Shown here piece after piece: positions 55,061 to 64,000 of a stretch of DNA of 64,000 nucleotides (position 1 is its first letter; every line of letters begins with the position of its first letter). Both the position numbers and the translations under genes were made by a program. The stretch is from contig JARWMV010000238.1 of NCBI GenBank assembly GCA_030998015.1, positions 558,001-622,000 of the forward strand, read 5' to 3'. A model generated the notes under the pieces. The model was not told where the DNA came from, did no database searches, and was given only the letters and a program-made list of their open reading frames with translations. Origin of the DNA: Ceratorhiza oryzae-sativae. Lineage: Eukaryota > Basidiomycota > Agaricomycetes > Cantharellales > Ceratobasidiaceae.

Positions 55061-57768
55061 ATGTCGTTGGGCGTGAACTTGGCGTCCCGCGAGTTGTCGA
55101 CAGCCTATCAGGCTGTCCTAAACGGCGATCCCAACACAGACTGGTGTCTATTTACTTATGAAAAAGGTATTTCGTGATTTAGCTACATTCCATCTAGTCA
55201 AACTCACTCGCACAAGGATCAAACGATCTCAAAGTTCAAGACACGGGGTCTGGAGGGCTGGAAGCCCTAGAAGAGGAATTTTCCGACGGTCGGTATGTCT
55301 TGCACATTCTCGCGTTTTCCCGTTATACTAAAGCTTTGATAGCATGCAGGTAGGCTGCGGTTTCAAACGGCTTTGTAACATATCTTATTCTGGTCTTTAG
55401 TACGCGTTTGTCCGAGTCGTAGACCCAAACGTACGTAACATAGCGCGGTACTGTGTGTATATCATTGAAATCGGGCTTTAGACACAACTGAACAAGTTTG
55501 TTCAAATCAATGTGGGCCTAACTTCCTCAAGGTCACTGTTTCTGTACTCATGTTGAAAATTCTGACAGTGGTGTGGAGATGGAGTGCCCGAGTCGCGCAA
55601 AGGGCTCTTTCGTTCGTATTTTCGCTAGGATTTCGATGCATAACCTGACATTGCACCATAAGATACACACTCTAGCGCAGTTGCTTCGTTTTTAAAGGGA
55701 ACACACGTTGTTGTGAATGCCCGTAATGAGGTGAAACGCCCAACATCCATATCTCACGTATACCTATGGCTTATGTAAATGCCGTAGGCCGATGTCTCCC
55801 CCACACTCATCATGAAGAAGGTAAACGACGCCTCTGGGGCAAAGTATTCATTCCACAAAGAGGCGCCAAAGCGGGTGGACCCCATAGCCCCTGTCGGCAC
55901 CTCGTACAAACCCGTTGGTGCGCCGGACATTGCCGCCATGCGAAAAACCGCGAAACCAGACGTGATAGGCAAAGTTGTAAGTTTACGGTGTTGTAGGATT
56001 AAGCGGAGTTGGACTTACGAATGCTGCAGGGTACGGCCTACACGCCAGCGCGCGAGGAGTTGGCCAATATTCGCGCTACTCCGCAGCCGAGTGTCCCAAG
56101 TGCTCCTCGCCCCGTTCCGACGAAGCCTGCTGCGGCTCCATCTTGGGACGCTCCGGTCGCTCCACCAGCTTCTGCGCCTCCGATTCCCACAACATCTCGA
56201 CCTACTGGACCCCCGAGCCTTCCTGTGACCGCTCGTCCCGTCCCAGCGGTATGCTAACCAATAGACCATTTTCAATTTGAAAGCTAATATATTTTTAGCC
56301 TGCTGCCGCTGCTGTCCCTCCTAAACCGGTTGAAGAAGATCGGATCATGCCTGTAGGCACCGCATATACCCCAGTATCTTTACCCAAACCAAAGAAATTA
56401 GTCAACCCCTTCGAAGCTCGCCAGGCGAGCAACAGGCTGCGGCCCTGCTCCAGCACCTCGTCCCGGCGGCGGTCTTACATGGAGCCAGCCAGGCACTTCG
56501 GAAGCAACAAGAGGAGGAGGAAAATGCACGAAGCAAGGCTGCGCTAGCAGTTGGTGTCGGCGTCGGCGCTGTTGCTGTTGGCGCAGCGGCCGCAATTGCA
56601 ACCTCCCAAGTCGAACCAGAGCCGGAACCGGCACCTGAACCAGAAGCCGAGGACCAAGGGGATTACGATGCGCGTGCGTGCTACCCTACATAGTCCTATT
56701 GACGCTATTTACATCTTATAATATAGCTCCACCTCCACCGCCACCACCCCCTGCTCCTCCTCGGCCTGTAGCGGCGCCGGAGCCAGAGCCAGAAGTAGAA
56801 GAGGGTAGGGTTACAGCTATGTTCACTTTTATATGCAATATGGGCTCATTCGTATTTTAGCCGTTCCTCCACCACCTCCACCGCCTCCGCCTCCGCCACC
56901 GCCACCAGCCCCAGCTGCTGCCCCTGCTCCTCCCCCCAGAGAGCCTTCTCCCGTAGAAGAGATGACTCATCAGGTATTACATCTTAATTAACCTGTCACT
57001 ACCTCATGACCAAACAGTACTCTAGATTGCAGGTCTGGGCATAACCGAGGGTCAAGGCCTTCAAGCAATCGCCGCGTATGAGTATGCGGTAAGATAGCTG
57101 GTCAAACCGTTAGTTCACGCTTAACACTAACATCAAATCATGTAGGCCGCCGAGCCCAATGAGATCTCGTTCGCTGAAGGGGAGCGTATCACTAATATCG
57201 AGATGGTAGACGAAGGTATACAGCATGGCCTCCTTTGCGATATGCCTTTGAACTAACACCTATTTTAGGCTGGTGGCAAGGAACAAACGCCCAAGGTGAA
57301 TCGGGCCTCTTCCCTGGTGAGTAACATGAATTCGAGATGAACCCATGCTTATTCTGGTTGCAGCCACATATGTCGAACTAGTTGAAGCCGAGCCCGAGCC
57401 CGAAGAGGCAGCTGTGCGTATATATGAAACGTGCCTTTCATTGCATTCGTACTCATGCATTCCCTATTGGATAGCCACCACCCCCTCCTCCTCCACCACC
57501 ACCGCCACCTCCGGCAGCACCGGCAGCACCAGCACCTCCTCCAGCGCCTCCTCGGCCAGCTACTCCAGAGCCAGAGCCTGAGGATCATGGGGTCGTTGCC
57601 ATTGCATTATACGATTACGCCGCGGGAGAAGAAAATGAAATCTCATTCAACGAGGGTGATCACATTGTACAAGTGGATACGACTATTAGTGATGATTGGT
57701 GGAGCGGAACTACGGCAACCGGCGCGACTGGCCTCTTCCCAGCTGCATACGTTCAGCTACAAGGATAA
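55061..57768 (+). CDS. ABP1: Actin-binding protein Abp1 (ADF-H domain, proline-rich linker, two SH3 domains; one apparent frameshift)
   Basis: Abp1/drebrin-like proteins bind F-actin at endocytic patches and recruit partners through SH3. About 600 residues, many exons. ADF-H: MSLGVNLASRELSTAYQAVL, DPNTDWCLFTYEKG, LEALEEEFSDGRMQYAFVRV, FVQINWCGDGVPESRKGLF and SSAVASFLKGTHVVVNARNE. The RMQ residues come from a 7-nt exon (55343-55349). Repeats VGTSYKP, GTAYTPAREELA and VGTAYTPVSLPKP follow. At about 56430 one base is missing: frame goes from ARQAS to QAAALLQHLVPAAVLHG. Poly-Pro blocks flank two SH3 domains: LQAIAAYEYAAAEPNEISFA with WWQGTNAQGESGLFPATYVE, and VAIALYDYAAGEENEISFNE with WWSGTTATGATGLFPAAYVQ. 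TAA at 57766-57768. Confidence 0.94.
55343..55349 (+). other. ABP1: 7-nt micro-exon in ABP1
   Basis: Flanked by intron 55293-55342 (GTATGT...TACTAAAG...TAG) and intron 55350-55400 (GTAGGC...TTTAG). CATGCAG supplies the third base of an Arg codon plus Met-Gln, giving DGRMQYAFVRV, the conserved ADF-H core. Skipping it would shift the frame. Confidence 0.85.
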
Positions 57769-58325
57769 TCACCTATTCTGATTTAATCACGAAACGGTCT
57801 CGCGTTGTACCGTCTTGACTACAAAGGATGTCGATAGAACCAATACAAGAGAGTTTTCCATCTCCGTCAGTGGAAAATCCCCTGAAGATCACTAGGCGCC
57901 GAACAAGGGAGCTAACAATTGATACCGGTTATATGCGCTTTGGCCGCTATTTGGACGGCACCACACGACCCCCAATGAACTCAGATGTGAGATGTGAAGG
58001 CAAAATCACCCCCGCAGCATCCAACTGCCGCGATGCCCAAATGAATCCACTGTTTGTATCGTTCTGGTAATAAGGAGAGTGGCAATCTGCGATGCAAAGT
58101 GCCGATATGGCCAAAAGCGGCCACACTGGCCGGTTAGGACAATACACCTAAACATAAGATCCCACTCTTGGGCCACTTCTGGACTGCAGCGTGCTACTGA
58201 GCAATTGGACCATGCTCTCACGCAAGTATATAAGACTCGAAAAATTGCAACGTAGTCCTATTCTCCAATCCCCTCCACCGCAGACGCTCGAGGCAGCCCA
58301 CTCCCAAAACACATTTGTGCACACG
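57769..58325. promoter_or_regulatory. Gap: promoter of the orphan gene at 58326
   Basis: Noncoding. TATATAA at 58227-58233 lies 99 bases before the next start codon. Confidence 0.4.
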
Positions 58326-59478
58326 ATGTCTACTGCTACTCGCAATCTCAAACGTCGAGCTCACGATAGCGACGATGAGGCTCCTTTGGTATGTATATAG
58401 CTGGCCGTTTGTTGCCAGAAGCTGATGTCTTACTGCACGATTAGCAGGTCAAGCAGCCTCGATTGAGCATACAAACCGCTCACGCGCGTCGCCTTCCCCC
58501 CCTTCGTCGCTACTCCCAAGTCCTCGACGTCAACGAAACCAAGCCGGTAATACGGCACATACCACCGCCTGTCGAGCCTACCTCCATTGAGTCATCGAAT
58601 CAATATCGCGGTAGTAACGACGACATGGAGGGGTCCACCGAAGAGGAGTCGCAAGACGAGGCCACCGCATGGGACCGCCGTGCAAAGGCTCATCGCCACG
58701 CCGCATTGTTTAAGCGTCCGCGTGAAGCAACCAAAGTGAAACCCCGCCAGGTAGCTCGGACGTTTAGCGAATTTGCATTGTTAGACGGCGATGATTCGGA
58801 CAGCGAGAGCGAGAGCATGAGGCTATTGCCTACCCGTGGCACTAATCCGAGGCTTCAAAAACTAGTCTTGTTGAGGGCAGAGCGAGCCGCATTGGTGGGA
58901 ACCTGGTCCCCTAAATTTTCAATAATCATGCTAATCTCGGGTCTACGGTAGGCCAAAGCTTCTGTCGACGCGAGGTCTTGTAACACCTCCAACCTCACTA
59001 CATGTAATTATCCAGGGGCAAGTCCACACACATTATCCATTCATGTATCCAGTATTAACAATGTGTTATGTAGGCCCCCTCATCTACCGCTTCCTCTTCC
59101 AGCACAACCACAACTCAAACCGTCACTCGATCAGACGCTCGTGCTTCTTCTCGGACTAGCGCCGACACCACTATTTCAGTGTCTCAGCGCGTGCAAGAGA
59201 TCGATGAAATGTCAAGCGCATGCCCTACTCGCGCTCACGCACGCGGCTCTAGGCAAAAGTCCGGTGCGAGTATGCTCGTCGCTCGTCCCAGGAGGCAAAG
59301 CAGCCAATCTCGTCAAAGCGCCATCGATGCCATTGCTGGATTCAGTTCAACGAATGCCCCTGTCCTCTCCACCAGACGAAACAAGGCCGCCGCAACTCCG
59401 CTATCTTCACAGCCTTCTGTAGTTCTGAGGAGGTCGAGGCGCCTTTTTGAGCTGCGCGGCACTTTGGGGCAACATTAG
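58326..59478 (+). CDS. Low-complexity, probably nuclear orphan protein
   Basis: Three exons, about 320 residues. MSTATRNLKRRAHDSDDEAP, with a bipartite-like basic/acidic start, then VKQPRLSIQTAHARRLPPLR. An acidic region (NDDMEGSTEEESQDEATAWD) is followed by FKRPREATKVKPRQVARTFS, DGDDSDSESESMR and LQKLVLLRAERAAL. A phase-0 intron from about 58896 to 59071 leads to APSSTASSSSTTTTQTVTRS and RRNKAAATPLSSQPSVVLRR, ending ELRGTLGQH. KR-rich clusters suggest nuclear localisation (inference). No domain is recognised. The exact donor of the last intron is uncertain; a near alternative adds a few residues before a stop. Confidence 0.6.
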
Positions 59479-59764
59479 AATTTTATATAATCATTTATCT
59501 TGTAGATACCCATACTGCATTCCTGTTTTTATTTGTTTTATTTTTGCTATTTGCTGTCTTAATTTGGGACCAGCTAGCGCCCTACGGTGGCCTCGTTCTC
59601 TTAGTTTGAAAGATTGTACAATGTAGTTGGTTGGTTCAAACTGGCCTTCTCTCGCGGTCGGTTACAAGATAGAAAAGGCATTTACCGCATGGCTACTGAG
59701 AAGTGCGTGTATGCGCACCTGGCAGGTCATAATTTCATCTTAATAACTCGTTTATATCGGTATT

Positions 59765-61289
59765 TCAATCAAAATGAAGCAAAAGCTTCTTTCCGAACCG
59801 GCCAGCAGCGATCTTCCCTAGGACATCTCGTAAAATATTGGTGGCTTCTTCATCAGATACGCTGTTCTTAATGCTCAAAATCTCGTGCTCAGGTGCCTTC
59901 AGCTGCGCACAGGTATTTATTAGGAAAGAGGAGGAAAGGTGTCAAAAAACTTGCCTTGTCTGATAGCATCAAGTCTGTGATTTCCCGCAACATACTCTGG
60001 CGTTCTTCCGGCGAATGTGTTTCATACCTGATGTAGCACTTAATCGTATCGAGGTTCTGGAGGGTAAGAAGTACTTACCACCGCGTTTGCCAATAGCCGT
60101 ATGATGTGAGGTTCTAGATTACCGAGACTTGATCGAGGCGGGTTGACGTGTCAGGCTGATCAGACTTACCTGGAAGATAAAGAGGCTCGTTGGGAGCGAA
60201 AGTGGTGACTTGCTCATTGCCCCATAGGACACAAGAGCAGCGTTCTCCCCTAGGTATTTTGCGAGGACGGCGGTCATTTTTCCTCCGACACAATTAAGTC
60301 CAAGTTTAATTCCCTTCAGTGAATTGAATACTTTAGTTCCGTTTGAGCATGGAGTGCGAAGCATTTGGTGAATCACTTTTCCTTGTGTCCACTCCTTAAT
60401 TTTACCTCGAGTAGCCTTGTCTGCGAGTTCTTCCTCTGTGAGCACATGGGTTGCACCAAGCGAGACGAGTTGTTGCTTTAGTTGAGCTATATCGGGTCTG
60501 GGTGTGTTCAAGTGGGGTTGTAACCAGTAAACGTGCATGTGGAATCTTACCGATCGCGGACTACGTTGATAGTTCTAAGGCCTCTAGCCGCCGCTATTTG
60601 AATCACTGCTTGCCCAACGGCACTGTTAGCTCCGTTTTGTATGACAAAGTCGCCTTCTGACAGCTTCCGGAAATCTAACAACATTCCTCGAGCCGTAGGA
60701 GGGTTGACCTGGCCCCATTAATGGATGCCACGGTTCGAGCTCATGGACGCCCACCGTTATAGTTGCAGCCCGGGCTTCTCCCACCCGCTTATCGACCAGA
60801 GCAACGTCCTTGGTGTTAGCATATGCGTGTGATGCCCAGGTTCCGGATTGAGGTTTCGTCATAATCACCCAGTCCCCAACCGAGATGTTACTGACGCCGT
60901 CTCCGACTCGTTCAACCTGTGCTAAGCCTTCGTTTCCGCCTATGAATGATGGTAACGGCGTGCCCAAGTCATGCCTGATCTCGGGTTTGGATGGGTACAC
61001 GCCTTGGTGATGACTTTCGTGAGTAGGGGTCCGGAGTCAATTGATAAAATAAAAAAACTAACAAACCTTGTACAACATTCAGATCTGCAGGATTGACCGG
61101 TGAGAGCAAAAATCTGATGCCCACATTTCCGGCCGGTACCTGTTCTGGCAGTGAAGAGACTTTTGATATTGATAGCACCTGAGCCGGATCACCAGTTTCT
61201 GAGTAAATTACTGCTCTTATTGAAGAGAATAGACGATAGAGGTTAGTGGATTTGACCAGCGGCCTACGAAAGGTGGTGGGAGGTAGCAT
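59765..61289 (-). CDS. ETR1: Mitochondrial trans-2-enoyl-CoA/ACP reductase (Etr1/MECR)
   Basis: Last step of mitochondrial fatty-acid synthesis, needed for lipoic acid and respiration. MDR-superfamily fold, NADPH-dependent. Start [20 protein letters not shown] is a presequence, then [38 protein letters not shown] and [40 protein letters not shown] and [20 protein letters not shown] follow, then [33 protein letters not shown] (nucleotide loop), [40 protein letters not shown] and YGYWQTRW. Intron 60314-60376 (63 nt) has no stop and keeps frame; removing it restores [16 protein letters not shown]. Intron 59903-59954 is GC-AG (AAG|GCAAGT). It ends KKLLLHFD. No frame break. Confidence 0.95.
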
Positions 61290-63065
61290 ATTGTGAACCT
61301 TTAGGGCGAGATCTCTGGATATGTCATTGGCGGGTTGCTCGTCCTGTCACGTGCTTGGGATGAATTGTTGTACCTCTGATCAAACAAAGGCAGCATCGAG
61401 AGGACTCTTGAACCAACAATTTATACATTAGGTCCGCTTTGTCGTAATAAATTTGGTACCCAATTTGTGACATTAGATATCTCACCCTGGTTTGCCGCAG
61501 TTTACGTTCTACTCCGTTCGACCCGTATGACAGCAAATGCAAGTGATTAGAAGGGCGAGCCGGGAAGCATTCTTGAATGATGCTTAGGCTTGGGCAGTGA
61601 AGCATCGATACTATCTTTACAGTTGCAAATATGAAGGATCAATAACTATGACGCGACGCCTGCGCCTCTTCGCCTTTGATCAAAGTGCGGCTTCGGGCTG
61701 CTCCCGAGCATCGGGTTGCAAAGCGCTTCGCATTCATTCACATATATAAAAACCTGTTGCGCGATGAGCGCGGAACCCGGGCTAAAAGCAGAATATATGC
61801 CTGCCGGCACCGCCGAGTTTGGACGTGTCGGGCCTGGAAAAAGAGGAATAAAGAGTCGTACACACATCCCGATTTCTAGTGTTGCCGAAGACGGACTCGA
61901 TTGATAGGTGGAATGGGTACACGCAGCCGCTTGAGGAAGCTCCAGGGATGCCAGGACGGCACATCAGTACTCAGCGTTTCAAAAACGGGGTGCCCTGGAG
62001 AATAGGAGTACTGGGCGGGACCAAATCCTGCACAGGGGGCATTGGCTGACCGACATGGGTTATTAGAACCCACTGAGATGGGGCCGAACCTTTTGACTCT
62101 CCTATGTGTAACGCCTGCTTATCATCGTTACTTTATTCTACCTACACCGCTAGGCTGATTTAACTATCGGTATATAAATATACATAAAACCCTTGACTAA
62201 TATACCTATTCAGTGAGATGAGTGAGAGCTTGCCAATAGGGCACGGCACCGATACTAGTTTTATCGGTTCCCATTTATTGAAAGGTTTCATTTAGTATAT
62301 ATCGTATACCTGGTGGTACAATTGGCCGAAAGTCTATGCGGAAGGATGTGGAACTTGTTGTAGACATAAACGATTTGTCGACTGTATACGCCTCTGATTG
62401 ACAGCGTAAGCAAAGATATGAACAAAAAAGGACACACAGCCCTAGTTCCAGGACTCCTGTATATGCTTACTAACCTATTGCTGTGGCTCATCATTGTTCA
62501 TGCGCCTGGAGTGGGTTCTTTTCCTGTTATTAGCTGCCGCCAGTAATACGGCAAATTGTATATCGGACAATGTGGACAAACTTGTTTTATCCAGATAAAC
62601 GAATCTCCTGTATCAAGTTTGAAGAAGGCGTGCGGTTTATGAGTGGAGTTCAGATGGAGAATAAACATGTGTGAGAACTTGGATAATATACCTTTGTCTC
62701 CAGCAGCAAAAGGGTTGGAGTTCAGACGCAATGGAGAAGAATCTGGGCTTCCCAGTCGCCCAGTTGACCCAAGTGCTGGTAATATTGGATACCACCGCGA
62801 GATGAGTGAAGGATATAAAACTAGTCGTAGTAATCTTTCACGAGCAGGCAAGGTGCATTGTCCGGTCCCAGACATGGAAATCTGTAGCCCAGGAAAGTGC
62901 CACAATACAGCTATTTTGAGGTCGCGGCTCAGCTGACCTAAACTCGATGGGGTCACGTGCTGCAGGGGCGCGTCGAACAACCCAAGACACGCGTCGACAA
63001 CACAGGTCAGTAATAATTCAATAAATACGATCAGCCCATCTGCTGACGCGCAGCTATGTGCAGCC
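61290..63065. other. Gene-poor gap
   Basis: 1.8 kb, AT-rich from 62100 to 62700. Several short frames exist on both strands, the longest on the minus strand (62498-63196) overlapping the next gene's first exon, but none has domain or splice support. ETR1 and the next gene both have their 5' ends here, so it includes both promoters. Confidence 0.3.
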
Positions 63066-64000
63066 ATGGCGATGCGTCTTGAGACTCCGTCGCGTATATG
63101 GGCGCGGATCGAGCAAGCCCAGGATGAGGAGCTCCCGTCGCTCCCTTCGATGCCCGCTTTCGAGGACTCGGCGTTCCCAGAGGAAAGCGAGGCCATTTCG
63201 GTCGAGCACTCGGCATACTACCCAGCCCCTGTCAAGGCAAAGTCTCCTTCGGTGTTTACCCCCACACCTCGGCCCAACAAAATCCGCGCTCTCTCGACCC
63301 CCAGATCCGTCGGCGAGGCAACTGCCCGTGCACCTATCCAGCCGGATAACCCCCACTCGCCTTCGATTCGCTCTCTTGAGCTCAGTGCAGACTCACTGCC
63401 CGAGGAGTACTTGCCTCCCCCAACCCAAGATGATGTAGAACTCTCCCTGTCTTTGACGGATGCCTTAGAGTCCGTCAGTCGTGCTGGGTCACCGGATGAA
63501 CTAGAGCGTAACGAAAATAAGGCACCTGTTCACAAGTCACTCAAGGACATCTACAACGACTCACATGTCTCTGCGCGTGATGCAGTAAGTAGCCAATGTA
63601 GATCCAGGCCTTTTGTTATCGGTCTAACCATTCACTAGGAGGTTACCCGTCGTTCGAATAATTTGTCGGCCCACATCAAGCCCTCTCCCCGAGCCCGTAT
63701 TCCTGCCCAAGCACCCTCTCCTATCCCAACCCTCACCCACTCTCCCCGTTCTGTTACTTCCGCTTCATCACAGCACACCCCCACACTTCAACGTCTTCCG
63801 CTCAGCCCCGCCCGCGGGGACGCCTCGTATGGTTCGGTCTCTGATCGTAGTCACCACTCGGCACCTCATTCTCGTCCCGCTTCCCGTGTCGCACAAAGTC
63901 TTGATAGCGAGCGCGACATTTCCTACGATTCGCTACCTAAGGAGCCTAGTCAGGAGCGATCAGCAGTTCAACCTTCCCGTTCTGCCTCGGTCCTGGAGCG
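63066..64000 (+). CDS. 5' part of a large disordered protein, cut by the window edge
   Basis: The ATG at 63066 begins MAMRLETPSRIWARIEQAQD. The reading frame is Ser/Pro/Glu-rich: LPSLPSMPAFEDSAFPEESE, YYPAPVKAKSPSVFTPTPRP, SLTDALESVSRAGSPDELER and VHKSLKDIYNDSHVSARDA. A canonical intron (GTAAGTAGCC...CACTAG, about 63584-63638) leads into EVTRRSNNLSAHIKPSPRAR and a Ser/Pro/Arg-rich run that leaves the window still open. Many SP/TP sites suggest CDK or MAPK phosphorylation (inference). I do not recognise the family. Both candidate start codons (63066 and 63072) are in frame. Confidence 0.7.

Noticed and set aside
62498..63196. 232-codon open frame on the minus strand
   Set aside because: Overlaps the first exon of the gene at 63066 on the opposite strand, lacks domains and splice context.
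1..64000. tRNA, rRNA, CRISPR arrays, bacterial operons, complete transposons
   Set aside because: I looked for tRNA B-box-like GGTTCGANTCC, spaced direct repeats, LTR or terminal inverted repeats and transposase or reverse-transcriptase motifs, and found none I could support by eye.

Overview
The window is nuclear DNA of a filamentous basidiomycete, most likely an Agaricomycete. The genes are dense and split by many 45-65 nt introns with GT...CTNA...AG signals. The gene families fit: velvet factor, DUF6533 membrane protein, CYSTM protein, Clr2, fungal tropomyosin, MAGGPV-type sugar porters. A Rhizoctonia/Ceratobasidiaceae source fits this mix, but that is inference. There are no prokaryotic features, tRNA, rRNA or CRISPR that I can support.

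Layout, left to right. 1-6.6 kb: the 5' end of an unknown gene, cytochrome c1 (CYT1), a tiny eight-exon CYSTM gene, a Thp3/SAC3-domain gene and a TPR gene. 7-13.6 kb: a large mitochondrial helical-repeat-like protein divergent from lanosterol synthase (ERG7), then TIM23. 14.7-24.3 kb: a velvet regulator, a small orphan, an HD-domain nucleotidase (HDDC2 type), a four-TM protein with a long Ser/Pro-rich tail, and a Clr2 silencing factor. 24.5-31 kb: the PX-BAR sorting nexin SNX41, a badly decayed ATP-dependent DNA ligase-like pseudogene, and a gene-poor stretch. 31-44.4 kb: ZW10, DUF6533 protein, TIM44, MsrB, tropomyosin and a DUF2408 (YPL260W-like) protein. 45-52.9 kb: three related hexose transporters, the first two head-to-head. 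53.8-64 kb: a P5-type disulfide isomerase divergent from ABP1, a low-complexity orphan, mitochondrial enoyl reductase ETR1, and the start of another gene.

Most genes are arranged as divergent or convergent neighbours with short intergenic gaps: 164-490 bp between several start codons and under 200 bp between several stop codons. Several products act in mitochondria (CYT1, TIM23, TIM44, ETR1, the presequence-bearing 7-9.6 kb protein, probably MsrB). TIM23 and TIM44 are partners in the same inner-membrane translocase.

Two patterns affect any annotation. First, about ten otherwise well-conserved genes are broken by single-base indels, which looks like consensus error, whereas the DNA ligase-like gene also has an in-frame stop and looks genuinely dead. 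Second, splicing is unusual in detail: a 7-nt micro-exon in ABP1, a 30-nt exon in CYT1, a possible GA-AG intron, several GC-AG introns, and stop-free introns whose length is a multiple of three. Exon joins given here are my reading from splice signals, frame and remembered family sequence; none was checked against transcripts or databases.
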